From Gammaproteobacteria bacterium (GTDB lineage Bacteria > Pseudomonadota > Gammaproteobacteria > UBA6429 > Thiohalophilaceae), in the NCBI GenBank assembly GCA_029882235.1, contig JAOULB010000037.1:1-10873 (forward strand): a stretch of DNA of 10,873 nt, written 5' to 3'. The first letter of the stretch is position 1. Every line of letters begins with the position of its first letter. The position numbers and the translations under genes were made by a program. A model generated the notes under the pieces. That model worked only from the letters and a program-made list of their open reading frames with translations, did no database searches and was not told the DNA's origin. Below, piece after piece: positions 1-6,872 of the stretch.

Positions 1-44
1 CCTTACTGCCTGGTTGTTTGCTCGCGTATATTGAGTGGGTACGT

Positions 45-50
45 TATACT
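45..50 (+). promoter_or_regulatory. Possible -10 element for the DUF2909 gene
   Basis: TATACT matches the sigma70 -10 consensus at 5 of 6 positions and lies 27 bases before the chosen ATG. No good -35 hexamer sits at 16-18 bp spacing, and the window starts too close to judge more upstream sequence. This is weak evidence; the gene could equally be transcribed from further left. Confidence 0.25.
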
Positions 51-77
51 CGCCGGAAATCACCTGGGGAAAATCCG

Positions 78-281
78 ATGTTTATGAAAATATTAATCGT
101 ATCTTTGCTTATCTTAATCCTGGGCAGTCTCGCAATGGCGCTCGTCGCCATGGTTAAAGACCGTGGTCAATCAGAACGAACTGTCAGAGCATTAACCATT
201 CGCATCGGCATGTCCATTGGCCTGTTGATCTTTATCATGCTTGGTTATGCCGCTGGCTTTATAAGCCCAAATGGTATTTAA
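78..281 (+). CDS. Twin transmembrane protein, DUF2909 type
   Basis: This is a 67-residue protein with two hydrophobic helices (about residues 3-24 and 43-64) joined by a short charged loop. The loop reads KDRGQSERTVRALTIRIG, and such a conserved basic linker is typical of the small DUF2909 'twin transmembrane' proteins found beside cytochrome c oxidase genes in proteobacteria. Their molecular role is not known; location suggests a part in oxidase assembly or stability, which is inference. I chose ATG 78 because GGGGA (66-70) lies 7 bases upstream. An upstream in-frame ATG at 18 would add 20 residues without a ribosome site, and ATG 84 is a near alternative. The gene converges on ctaE with a shared terminator between them. 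Confidence 0.8.
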   Translation: MFMKILIVSLLILILGSLAMALVAMVKDRGQSERTVRALTIRIGMSIGLLIFIMLGYAAGFISPNGI

Positions 282-302
282 AAAAACTTCTTTTAAATAA
301 AT

Positions 303-334
303 AAGGCGCTACGATTACCGTAGCGCCTTTTTTT
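303..334. terminator. Bidirectional intrinsic terminator between DUF2909 gene and ctaE
   Basis: A perfect 11-bp stem, AAGGCGCTACG paired with CGTAGCGCCTT, encloses the 5-base loop ATTAC and runs into T residues to 334 on the + strand. The stem is GC-rich in its middle. On the minus strand the same stem is followed by ATTTATTT, a weaker T-rich tail, and preceded by an A run. It ends the + strand gene 22 bases after its stop and very probably also the oxidase operon after ctaE. Confidence 0.92.
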
Positions 335-351
335 ACTCTCTTGATTACTGA

Positions 352-1230
352 TTACAACCAGTAAACAAAGATGAACAGGCCTAACCAGACCACATCCACA
401 AAGTGCCAGTACCAGGCAGCTGCTTCAAATGCGAAATGGTTCTTAGCACTGAAATGGCCTTTCATGGAACGCAGTAACATCACCAGCAGCATAATAGCAC
501 CGATAGTCACGTGCAGACCGTGGAAGCCTGTCAGCATAAAGAAGGTAGATCCATAAATGCCTGAAGTCAGTTTCAGATTCAGATCACTATAGGCATGACC
601 ATATTCGTAAGCCTGTAGCGCTACGAACAGTGCGCCTAAAGCAACGGTCAGGAATAAACCCAGGATCAGCTGTTGACGGTTACCTTTTTTCAGACCCCAA
701 TGTGCCCATGTAACAGTCAGACCAGAGGTCAACAGGATAACCGTGTTGTAGAAAGGAATACCCCAGGCGCCAACCAGTTTAAATTCACCGCCGACATTTG
801 CAGGACCGTTTGTTGGCCAGACATTTTTAAAGCCTTCCCACAAAAGTTCATTGGTCATGGCATTGTTGCCTTCACCGGCAAGCCAGGGCACAGATAATTG
901 ACGAGCATAGAACAGCGCGCCAAAGAATGCCGAGAAGAACATGACTTCTGAGAAAATGAACCAGACCATGCCCATACGGAATGAAACATCAACCTGTGCA
1001 TTATATGTTCCAGCTTCGCTTTCACCGATAACCTGACCAAACCAGCCAAACAACATGTAGATGATAATGGCTAAACCAACATACATCATGGTCATATTGC
1101 CCATCTGACCATCTGATGTACCTGGTAAGGCCATCGCAAAACCGAACAGCATTGTAAACAATCCAATCGAGCCGACTATTGGCCAGTGACTGGGCTCTGG
1201 TAAATAATAACTACCTGCTTTTGATGACAT
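352..1230 (-). CDS. ctaE: Cytochrome c oxidase subunit III
   Basis: This is the third core subunit of the aa3-type cytochrome c oxidase in the inner membrane. It carries no redox centre; in this family it binds lipids and keeps subunit I stable and its proton uptake active. The 292-residue protein has about seven hydrophobic segments (near 18-36, 48-68, 87-110, 157-177, 188-207, 226-253, 272-292). It shows the family signatures FIFSEVMFFSAFFGA (91-105) with the membrane glutamate E95, TGFHGLHV (234-241) and, at the C-terminus, WYWHFVDVVWLGLFIF (273-288). The ATG at 1230 is preceded by a clear AGAGAGGGG ribosome site. It is the last gene of the operon, 50 bases after ctaG, and ends just before the shared terminator. 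Nothing is odd about it; the length fits the family. Confidence 0.97.
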   Translation of the reverse strand: MSSKAGSYYLPEPSHWPIVGSIGLFTMLFGFAMALPGTSDGQMGNMTMMYVGLAIIIYMLFGWFGQVIGESEAGTYNAQVDVSFRMGMVWFIFSEVMFFSAFFGALFYARQLSVPWLAGEGNNAMTNELLWEGFKNVWPTNGPANVGGEFKLVGAWGIPFYNTVILLTSGLTVTWAHWGLKKGNRQQLILGLFLTVALGALFVALQAYEYGHAYSDLNLKLTSGIYGSTFFMLTGFHGLHVTIGAIMLLVMLLRSMKGHFSAKNHFAFEAAAWYWHFVDVVWLGLFIFVYWL

Positions 1231-1280
1231 GTCTACCCCTCTCTTCTGGTAGTTGAAAATAAAATTCTTATTTTTTCCAT

Positions 1281-1892
1281 TTATCTGGCTTTTATCGCCA
1301 GACGCATATTTGTTTCTATTTTCGCGCTATCTTTCACCTTGCGTCGTTCTGTATCAAAAAACGTATACGCCAACGTCAAGGTCGAAATCTTTTTAGGTAA
1401 GCCGCTATCAACAACAAAACGTAGTGGCATTTCCTTCGCTTCTCCTGGTGCAAACGTCTGCTGGGTAAAGCAGAAACATTCCATCTTGTTAAAGTACTTC
1501 GATGCCTGCCCAGGTACAATACTGGGTACCGCCTGTGCAACGACCGTTTTACCAGTCATATTTTTTGCGTAGTACTTTACTTCCCTTACTTCGCCTGGAT
1601 GAACGGTGATACTTGTCTCCATAGGGCGAAATTCCCATTGCAGATTCTGGTTTCGACTGGCAGTAAACTGTACGGTTACTGTTCTGTCTTTATCCAGCTG
1701 CATTTTGTCCGTTGCAACAGTTGCGTCGTATGAGCCCTTCTGAATATCAACAAAACGGCCATTGATTCCAAATGCATTACAGAAAGCCTCATACATGGGC
1801 GCAAGAGCAAAACCAAATCCAAACATACCTACGACAACCAGCAATAATTTACCGACAAGCTTGTTATGTGATTTGTTTTGTTGGTTTAGCAT
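1281..1892 (-). CDS. ctaG: Cytochrome c oxidase assembly protein CtaG/Cox11
   Basis: This is a membrane-anchored copper chaperone that, in the Cox11 family, delivers copper to the CuB site of subunit I. The 203-residue protein has a short cytoplasmic N-terminus, one membrane helix (about 13-33) and a periplasmic immunoglobulin-like domain. The copper-binding pair is visible as ECFCF (C139 and C141), with the further conserved cysteine C38 in MYEAFCNAFG just after the helix. The start is ambiguous: ATG 1892 has GAGAA 9 bases upstream, while TTG 1898, two codons earlier, has it only 3 bases upstream, so I prefer the ATG. The gene follows the 38-residue small protein by about 20 bases and precedes ctaE, the usual order in gammaproteobacteria. 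Confidence 0.95.
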   Translation of the reverse strand: MLNQQNKSHNKLVGKLLLVVVGMFGFGFALAPMYEAFCNAFGINGRFVDIQKGSYDATVATDKMQLDKDRTVTVQFTASRNQNLQWEFRPMETSITVHPGEVREVKYYAKNMTGKTVVAQAVPSIVPGQASKYFNKMECFCFTQQTFAPGEAKEMPLRFVVDSGLPKKISTLTLAYTFFDTERRKVKDSAKIETNMRLAIKAR

Positions 1893-1911
1893 CTTCAATA
1901 ATTCTCGATAC

Positions 1912-2028
1912 TTAACGGCTCAAAACAAAAAAGCTGGCAACAAAAAATGCGATGGCAATGCCGAACAGAATAATTAATGTCCAGGGCTTTGCGCGTCTAT
2001 TGTCTTCTGTATTACTCATTACACTCAT
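1912..2028 (-). CDS. Cytochrome oxidase small assembly protein (38 aa)
   Basis: This short reading frame fills the gap between ctaD and ctaG. It encodes 38 residues: a polar N-terminus rich in D, N, R and K (about 1-15), then a single membrane helix starting at PWTLIILFGIAIAFF and ending in FFVLSR. Size, layout and position match the small single-helix proteins annotated as 'cytochrome oxidase small assembly protein' between subunit I and ctaG in other gammaproteobacteria; the exact function is not established. An N-in topology is likely from the basic residues before the helix. Two in-frame ATGs are possible, 2028 and 2019 (35 residues), and neither has a strong ribosome site. A stable hairpin (2041-2064) lies directly upstream and may affect its expression. 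Confidence 0.8.
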   Translation of the reverse strand: MSVMSNTEDNRRAKPWTLIILFGIAIAFFVASFFVLSR

Positions 2029-2040
2029 AATCAAATTAAG

Positions 2041-2064
2041 TGACCCTGCCCGCAGGCAGGGTCA
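2041..2064 (-). repeat. Intercistronic hairpin after ctaD
   Basis: TGACCCTGCC pairs perfectly with GGCAGGGTCA around a four-base loop (TGCG on the minus strand), giving a 10-bp GC-rich stem that begins 6 bases after the ctaD stop. No T run follows on the minus strand, so it is not a classical intrinsic terminator. Its place between abundant structural subunits (ctaC, ctaD) and assembly genes suggests a 3'-end stabiliser or partial attenuator that lowers downstream expression. That role is inferred, not shown. Confidence 0.75.
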
Positions 2065-2070
2065 GACTTA

Positions 2071-3621
2071 TTACTTCACCTTAGGTGCAGTTTCAAAGGT
2101 ATGGTATGGCGCAGGTGATGGTATCGTCCATTCCAGACCTTCTGGATTTTCCCAGACTGTATCAGTTGCCTTGTCACCGCCACGAATACATTTGATAACA
2201 ATGTACAGGAACAGCAGTTGAGCCGCGCCGAATGCAAAACCACCAATCGAGGACATGAAGTTGAATTCTGCAAACTGAACGGCATAGTCAGGTATACGAC
2301 GTGGCATACCCGCCAGCCCCAGGAAGTGTTGTGGGAAGAACAAAACGTTAACTGAGATAGTTGACCACCAGAAGTGGATTTTACCCAGTCTTTCGTCATA
2401 CATGTTACCAGTCCATTTTGGAATCCAGTAGTAGATACCCGCGATAATGGCGAATACCGCTCCGGTTACCAGTACGTAATGGAAGTGAGCAACAATGAAG
2501 TATGAGTCATGATACTGGAAGTCAGCTGGAGCAACACCCATCATCAGACCAGTGAAACCACCGATAGTGAACAGGAACACAAAGGCTACTGCCCATAACA
2601 TAGGTGTTTCAAATGTCATTGAGCCTTTCCACATAGTCGCAGTCCAGTTAAAGACTTTAACCGCTGTAGGAACCGCAATCATCACAGTCGCATAAGTAAA
2701 GTAGAGCTCACCCGCAACTGGCATACCGACAGTAAACATGTGATGCGCCCAAACGATGAATGACAGGAAGGCAATCGCTGCTGTCGCATACACCATAGAG
2801 GCATAACCAAACAGTTGCTTACGCGCAAAGGTTGGGATGATCTGCGAAACAATACCAAATGCAGGCAGGATCATGATGTACACCTCTGGATGACCAAAGA
2901 ACCAGAACACGTGCTGGAACAGTACAGGGTCACCACCACCGGCAGCATCAAAGAAGCTGGTGCCGAAGTTACGGTCAGTCAGCATCATGGTTACCGCACC
3001 GGCCAGTACTGGCATAACGGCAATCAGCAGGAAGGCTGTGATTAACCAGGTCCAGACAAACAGTGGCATTTTCATCAATGTCATGCCAGGAGCACGCATA
3101 TTCAGAATAGTTGCGATGATGTTGATCGCGCCCATAATGGATGAGAAACCAAGCATGTGTACTGCAAAGATAAAGAAGTCAGTACTTGCAGGTGCAAATG
3201 TGGTCGACAGTGGCGCATAGAATGTCCAGCCGAATGCAGGACCGCCGCCTTCCATGAACAGTGTGCTGACCAGCATGGTTCCTGCGAATGGCAGAATCCA
3301 GAACGACCAGTTGTTCATACGAGGCAGAGCCATATCAGGCGCACCAATCATCATTGGAACCATCCAGTTGGCGAAACCAACCATGGCGGGCATCACTGCA
3401 CCAAATACCATGATCAGACCATGCATGGTGGTCATACTGTTAAAGAACAATGGGTCTACAACCTGCATACCCGGTTCCATCAGTTCAGCACGGATGACCA
3501 TTGCCATCGCACCACCGACCAGGAACATAATGAAAGCAAACCACAGATACAAAGTACCGATGTCTTTGTGGTTTGTCGTAAATAACCAGCGTGTTATGCC
3601 GGTAGGTTTGTGATCACTCAT
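2071..3621 (-). CDS. ctaD: Cytochrome c oxidase subunit I (aa3 type)
   Basis: This is the catalytic subunit of cytochrome c oxidase, which reduces oxygen to water and pumps protons in the inner membrane. The 516-residue length and roughly twelve hydrophobic segments fit the family. Visible ligands are H67 (TTMHG) and H381 for the low-spin haem a, H379 (VAHFHYVL) for haem a3, and H244, H293 and H294 for CuB. H244 and Y248 in GHPEVY form the family's cross-linked pair. D96 in IGAPDMALPRMNN marks the entrance of the D proton channel, E246 its upper end and K322 (PTAVKVFNW) the K channel, which makes this an A1-type haem-copper oxidase. GGAGG lies 8 bases before the ATG. It follows ctaC by 20 bases in the same operon. 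I see no missing key residue. Confidence 0.99.
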   Translation of the reverse strand: MSDHKPTGITRWLFTTNHKDIGTLYLWFAFIMFLVGGAMAMVIRAELMEPGMQVVDPLFFNSMTTMHGLIMVFGAVMPAMVGFANWMVPMMIGAPDMALPRMNNWSFWILPFAGTMLVSTLFMEGGGPAFGWTFYAPLSTTFAPASTDFFIFAVHMLGFSSIMGAINIIATILNMRAPGMTLMKMPLFVWTWLITAFLLIAVMPVLAGAVTMMLTDRNFGTSFFDAAGGGDPVLFQHVFWFFGHPEVYIMILPAFGIVSQIIPTFARKQLFGYASMVYATAAIAFLSFIVWAHHMFTVGMPVAGELYFTYATVMIAVPTAVKVFNWTATMWKGSMTFETPMLWAVAFVFLFTIGGFTGLMMGVAPADFQYHDSYFIVAHFHYVLVTGAVFAIIAGIYYWIPKWTGNMYDERLGKIHFWWSTISVNVLFFPQHFLGLAGMPRRIPDYAVQFAEFNFMSSIGGFAFGAAQLLFLYIVIKCIRGGDKATDTVWENPEGLEWTIPSPAPYHTFETAPKVK

Positions 3622-3641
3622 TTTCTAATCCTCCGCTGGCA

Positions 3642-4778
3642 TTATTTTGAAATTTGAGATGGTTGAACGACATCGCCAGTCTTATTACCAAAGGCGTTAC
3701 GTTCATAGGTGATAACAGCTGCCAGATCTGCCGCATTTAACTGTGCGCCAAATGCCTGCATGGCTGTACCCGCTTTACCTTTTACAACGATATCGATATG
3801 ACCTTTAACAGGGCCGGTTGTAATCTTACCGCCAGCAATAGCTGGGAAGACGCCGGGAATACCCTGACCATTCGCCTGGTGACAGGCAGCACATTGCGCG
3901 TTGTAAACTTCCTGACCACGTTTCATCAGGTCAGCTTTGCTCCATGTTTTATTAGCGCTAGCTGCTGAGGCCTTGGCCAGTTTCTTCTGCTTGGCAATCC
4001 AGTCGTTGTATTCGCCCTCAGAGACAACATTTACAACAATAGGCATGAAGCCGTGATCTTTACCACACAGTTCAGCACATTGACCACGGTAAGTACCGGT
4101 CTTCTCAGCTTTGAACCAGCTTTCGTTAATGAAGCCAGGAATCGCATCACGCTTGATAGCAAGCTCAGGCACCCACCATGCGTGGATAACATCATTTGCT
4201 GTCGTCAGGATGCGGATTTTTTTGTTAACAGGCACAACAATGGGCTTATCAACATCGAGAAGATAGTTTGGAACAGTCCGTGGATCAGTACCAGAATTCA
4301 TCTGTCGAGCATCGTTACTGGCCTTGTCCAGGCTACTGAAGAAGTGGACACCACTGTCGAGGTATTCGTATTCCCATTTCCACTGCCAGCCTGTCGCCTT
4401 GATGGTCAGGTCTGGGTTGCTGGTATCTTCAATAGCCAGCAGGGTTTTTGTTGCGGGTACTGCAATCGCAACCAGAATAATAAATGGGATAACCGTCCAG
4501 ACAAATTCGACTGTTGCACTTTCATGGAACTGGGCAGCAACCGCACCTTTGGACTTACGATGGTTAATCAATGAATAAATGATGACTGCAAAGACACCAA
4601 TACCCACGATTGTAACAATCCACAGGATCAGCATATGCAGGTCATAAATATCACGACCTAATTGCGTCACACTGGGTGTCAGGTTCAGCTCATAATCTGC
4701 GAGCACAGATGCTGGTATGAGAACCAGTCCTGCACACAGCAAGCTGAAAAGTTTTTTCATTATTTTACTTGCCGACAT
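3642..4778 (-). CDS. ctaC: Cytochrome c oxidase subunit II with fused cytochrome c domain
   Basis: This subunit takes electrons from cytochrome c and passes them through CuA to subunit I. In order, the 378-residue protein shows a signal peptide with likely cleavage after VLA (27), two membrane hairpin helices (about 46-70 and 91-113), an aromatic patch WQWKWEYEY (131-139), and a periplasmic cupredoxin domain. CuA ligands are H199, C234, E236, C238, H242 and M245 in the RGQCAELCGKDHGFM region. A linker rich in K and A leads to a C-terminal cytochrome c domain with CAACH (296-300) and probable axial M340. The ATG at 4778 has GGAGAGG 8 bases upstream; the internal ATG 4760 (MKKLFSLL) would also give a good signal peptide but has a poor ribosome site. 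It is the first gene of the oxidase operon. Confidence 0.98.
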   Translation of the reverse strand: MSASKIMKKLFSLLCAGLVLIPASVLADYELNLTPSVTQLGRDIYDLHMLILWIVTIVGIGVFAVIIYSLINHRKSKGAVAAQFHESATVEFVWTVIPFIILVAIAVPATKTLLAIEDTSNPDLTIKATGWQWKWEYEYLDSGVHFFSSLDKASNDARQMNSGTDPRTVPNYLLDVDKPIVVPVNKKIRILTTANDVIHAWWVPELAIKRDAIPGFINESWFKAEKTGTYRGQCAELCGKDHGFMPIVVNVVSEGEYNDWIAKQKKLAKASAASANKTWSKADLMKRGQEVYNAQCAACHQANGQGIPGVFPAIAGGKITTGPVKGHIDIVVKGKAGTAMQAFGAQLNAADLAAVITYERNAFGNKTGDVVQPSQISK

Positions 4779-4925
4779 TACCTCTACCTCTCCGGTTAGG
4801 ATTTCAAGATTAAATTCTTAAAAACTGTTGCTATGTTGATTAGCTTTTTTTATTTCTGTCTGGCCGGTTATTCCCCAAAACGACCCACCAGATTTATTCT
4901 TTTGCTTTAGTTAGCTGCGGCTTCA

Positions 4926-4939
4926 TTGATCTGAATCAT
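4926..4939. promoter_or_regulatory. FNR/ANR-like box 1
   Basis: TTGAT-CTGA-ATCAT matches the FNR/ANR family consensus TTGAT-N4-ATCAA at 9 of 10 defined positions. It lies about 150 bases upstream of ctaC. Oxygen-dependent control of a terminal oxidase is plausible for such a site, but whether it would activate or repress cannot be told without the transcription start. Confidence 0.5.
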
Positions 4940-4966
4940 TATTTACAGTAAGCGATTCAGAATGAA
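4938..4966 (-). promoter_or_regulatory. Possible promoter of the cytochrome oxidase operon
   Basis: On the minus strand TTCATT (4966-4961) and AATAAT (4943-4938) are separated by 17 bases; the -10 matches consensus at 5 of 6 positions, the -35 at only 3 of 6. It would start transcription near 4931, giving a leader of about 150 bases. FNR-like box 1 would then overlap the start and box 2 would be centred near -43. Other weak -10 sequences exist downstream (for example near 4896-4901), so this is tentative. Confidence 0.3.
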
Positions 4967-4967
4967 A

Positions 4968-4981
4968 TTGATCCACGTCAT
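4968..4981. promoter_or_regulatory. FNR/ANR-like box 2 (weaker)
   Basis: TTGAT-CCAC-GTCAT matches the FNR/ANR consensus at 8 of 10 defined positions. Its centre is exactly 42 bases from the centre of box 1, four turns of the helix, which would place both on the same face of the DNA. The match alone is weak; the spacing is what makes it worth listing. Confidence 0.35.
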
Positions 4982-5001
4982 GTATGATCTTTATTCAGAC
5001 T

Positions 5002-5045
5002 AAAAAATGCACCGGGGATGCTACAACCTGTCGCCTTGTGGTGCA
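5002..5045 (-). terminator. Terminator-like structure downstream of bioD
   Basis: On the minus strand TGCACC (5045-5040) pairs with GGTGCA (5013-5008) and six T residues (5007-5002) follow at once. The 26-base interior can form a smaller ACAA/TTGT stem. The outer stem is short for its large loop, so termination may be inefficient. It lies about 250 bases after the bioD stop and just before the FNR-like boxes, a sensible boundary between the two operons. It might instead be the 3' end of a small RNA. Confidence 0.45.
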
Positions 5046-5296
5046 ATAAAAAATATCGATATAGGCTTATAACAAACAAATATATAATTGTATTCTAATA
5101 TAGATAGTTTCTAATTATTATTACTTACGTAAAACAAGGTATTTACGCTTTTAGCCTTATATACAGTATGTTAATAACCCATAACATCACTGAGCGTTTT
5201 ATTCGCTAACGCTTATCGAAGCCAATAAATCGGTCTAAATAAAAATTTCTTTAGACTTCGTCTCTGTTTTCAGAATAAAAAAATAAAAATATTTTG

Positions 5297-5980
5297 TCAC
5301 TGGCAGATTAAATCGCTCTTTGTATCCAGCAGAGCATCCACATTTAAACTGTCTGGAAATTCTGAATGTCCTATTTGTGCGAACGGTTTCTGTCCAAGCA
5401 GCTTGCTCAGGTATTCAATTTGCTCATCAATATACTGAGTTTCAGGATCGATCACATTTGCAATCCAGCCTGATAAGCTCGAACCTGAATGTTGTATGGA
5501 TTGATATGCCAGCGCAGCATGATTTAAACAACCCAAACGAATTCCAACAACAAGCACAATCGGTAACTCCAGCTCACGTGTGAGATCGGCAACTGTGAGC
5601 TGAGCTGATATTGGCGCCAGCCAGCCCCCTACGCCTTCAACCAGCACAACATCAAACTGCTTTGCCAGCTGTTGGTAGTTTTGTTTAATGATTTGCAGAT
5701 CAACATCAACACCGGCCTGCTGTGCGGCGATATGTGGTGATACTGGCGATATGAAACAATATGGATTAATTAGTTCATAAGCCACATCAGACTTCATCGC
5801 CAACTGAATTTGCAGAGCATCATCATTTCGCAGCTGGCCATCGATTAATTCAGCACCACTAGCAATTGGTTTCATACCTGCAACACTGACACCTTTCGAC
5901 TGCAATGCCTGAATTAACTGCACGGTGGTATAGGTTTTACCAATGCCAGTGTCGGTGCCTGTAATAAAAATGCCTGTCAC
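5297..5980 (-). CDS. bioD: Dethiobiotin synthetase
   Basis: BioD closes the ureido ring of dethiobiotin from 7,8-diaminopelargonate, CO2 and ATP in the cytoplasm. The 227-residue protein has the P-loop GTDTGIGKT (8-16, with K15), the catalytic-lysine motif KPIASG (K37), the acidic loop VEGVGGW (114-120, E115) and the dimer and nucleotide region VVGIRLGCLNHA (145-156). The start is GTG at 5980, 4 bases after the bioC stop, with a modest AGG ribosome site inside the end of bioC; the next methionine is too far in to keep the P-loop. It is the last gene of the biotin operon. The size fits the family and all key motifs are present. Confidence 0.97.
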   Translation of the reverse strand: MTGIFITGTDTGIGKTYTTVQLIQALQSKGVSVAGMKPIASGAELIDGQLRNDDALQIQLAMKSDVAYELINPYCFISPVSPHIAAQQAGVDVDLQIIKQNYQQLAKQFDVVLVEGVGGWLAPISAQLTVADLTRELELPIVLVVGIRLGCLNHAALAYQSIQHSGSSLSGWIANVIDPETQYIDEQIEYLSKLLGQKPFAQIGHSEFPDSLNVDALLDTKSDLICQ

Positions 5981-5984
5981 AATG

Positions 5985-6872
5985 TTAAACCTGTTTCACG
6001 GGTTTTATTTCCTGCAGCGGAATCACGGCACTATGGCTGCCATCTTCAGCCTGCTGGATCTGACCTGCAGGTGCCCAGGCATGGCCATACACCACTTCAT
6101 AGGTGGCCGGTAACACACCATCAGCGCGAAATGTTTCATAGTGCTGGATCATTTTCTGTAAATGCTGTTTACCCATTAACTGACGTTGTCGATCATGAGT
6201 AACATTATGTGCACCGAGTTGTTTCAGATCGCGCATCAGACCAAATACATCTTTATAGGTCAGAGTCAGGTACTCCATATCCATAATCGGTTCGGCAAAG
6301 CGTGTATGCATTAATAGATCACCAATGTTATGCATGTCCTGAAATTCGTTCACATGACTACTGTTATCAACTTTATTCCAGCTCTCGCGTAACTCTTTTA
6401 AAGTGTCTGGGCCAAAGGTGGTGAAGATCAACATACCACCCGGTGCCAGTACGCGACGAAACTCACTGAACAGAGCTTCGAGATCATCCACCCATTGCAC
6501 CGCAAGATTCGAAAAAATCATATCAACACTGGCATCGGCAAAGGGCAGGCTCTCTGCATCCGCCGTAACATATGAATGCCGTTTAATGAGTTTTTGCCAC
6601 CAGGCCATACGATCACGCGCACGGAGTAACATGCTATGTGCGATGTCGAGGGTATAAATATGCGCACGCGGATAAAAATTTGCCAATGCTTTGGCACAGA
6701 CACCCGTACCGGCACCGACATCCAGCACACGTTTAGGCTTATGCTTCATAATCCCGAGACGTGCAATCAGACGATCACCGATTTCCTGTTGTAACACGGC
6801 GACTTCATCATAGGTCGCTGCAGCCTTTTCAAAGGCGCGACGCATTTGTTGTTTATCTATTTTAATGCTCAT
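5985..6872 (-). CDS. bioC: Malonyl-ACP O-methyltransferase
   Basis: BioC methylates the free carboxyl of malonyl-ACP with S-adenosylmethionine, so that the fatty acid machinery can build the pimeloyl chain. The 295-residue protein is a class I methyltransferase: SAM motif I is VLDVGAGTG (49-57), the acidic residue after strand 2 is D76 (YTLDIAHS), and SNLAVQWVDD (121-130) is the motif IV region. GGMLIFTTFGPDTLKELR (145-162) is highly typical of BioC and separates it from general methyltransferases. The ATG at 6872 lies inside the end of bioH (11-base overlap), suggesting translational coupling. The protein is slightly longer than the E. coli enzyme, within the family's range. Confidence 0.96.
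   Translation of the reverse strand: MSIKIDKQQMRRAFEKAAATYDEVAVLQQEIGDRLIARLGIMKHKPKRVLDVGAGTGVCAKALANFYPRAHIYTLDIAHSMLLRARDRMAWWQKLIKRHSYVTADAESLPFADASVDMIFSNLAVQWVDDLEALFSEFRRVLAPGGMLIFTTFGPDTLKELRESWNKVDNSSHVNEFQDMHNIGDLLMHTRFAEPIMDMEYLTLTYKDVFGLMRDLKQLGAHNVTHDRQRQLMGKQHLQKMIQHYETFRADGVLPATYEVVYGHAWAPAGQIQQAEDGSHSAVIPLQEIKPVKQV

Larger units (their letters stand above)
4922..4966. repeat. Interrupted 13-bp inverted repeat before ctaC
   Basis: TTCATT-GAT-CTGAATC (4922-4937) is mirrored by GATTCAG-AATGAA (4954-4966) around a 16-base centre; only the three bases GAT break the symmetry. The left arm contains most of the better FNR-like box. It could be a regulatory dyad in DNA or a hairpin in RNA if transcription begins upstream of it. 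Confidence 0.6.
4779..5296. other. Gene-free region between bioD and the oxidase operon
   Basis: No plausible protein gene is present in these 518 bases. Positions 5041-5280 are about 27% G+C by my count, far below the flanking genes. The region holds the ctaC leader and ribosome site, two FNR-like boxes with an overlapping dyad (4922-4981), a terminator-like structure (5002-5045) and two small inverted repeats: AGCGTT/AACGCT (5193-5213) and GTCTAAA/TTTAGAC (5233-5256). Neither small repeat is followed by a T run. Because both flanking operons run on the minus strand, it should contain the end of the biotin transcript and the start of the oxidase transcript. Confidence 0.8.

Noticed and set aside
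2..34. Possible C-terminus of an upstream + strand gene (LTAWLFARVY then stop)
   Set aside because: Only ten codons are visible, too few to support a gene call, although an upstream + strand gene such as an oxidase accessory gene would fit the context.
3157..3585. 142-codon open frame on the + strand inside ctaD
   Set aside because: Antisense to the conserved N-terminal part of subunit I; rich in H, Q, T and R with no fold-like pattern. Shadow frame.
3888..3902. Separate cytochrome c gene from the CAACH motif
   Set aside because: The motif is in frame with the CuA domain through a continuous linker, so it is a C-terminal domain of subunit II, a known arrangement.
4053..4574. 173-codon open frame on the + strand inside ctaC
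   Set aside because: It is wholly antisense to a gene with all CuA and haem motifs, and its translation has no recognisable domain or membrane layout. Shadow frame.
5193..5256. Two small inverted repeats after bioD as terminators
   Set aside because: Stems of 6 and 7 bp, AT-rich or with competing pairings, and neither is followed by a T run on the minus strand.
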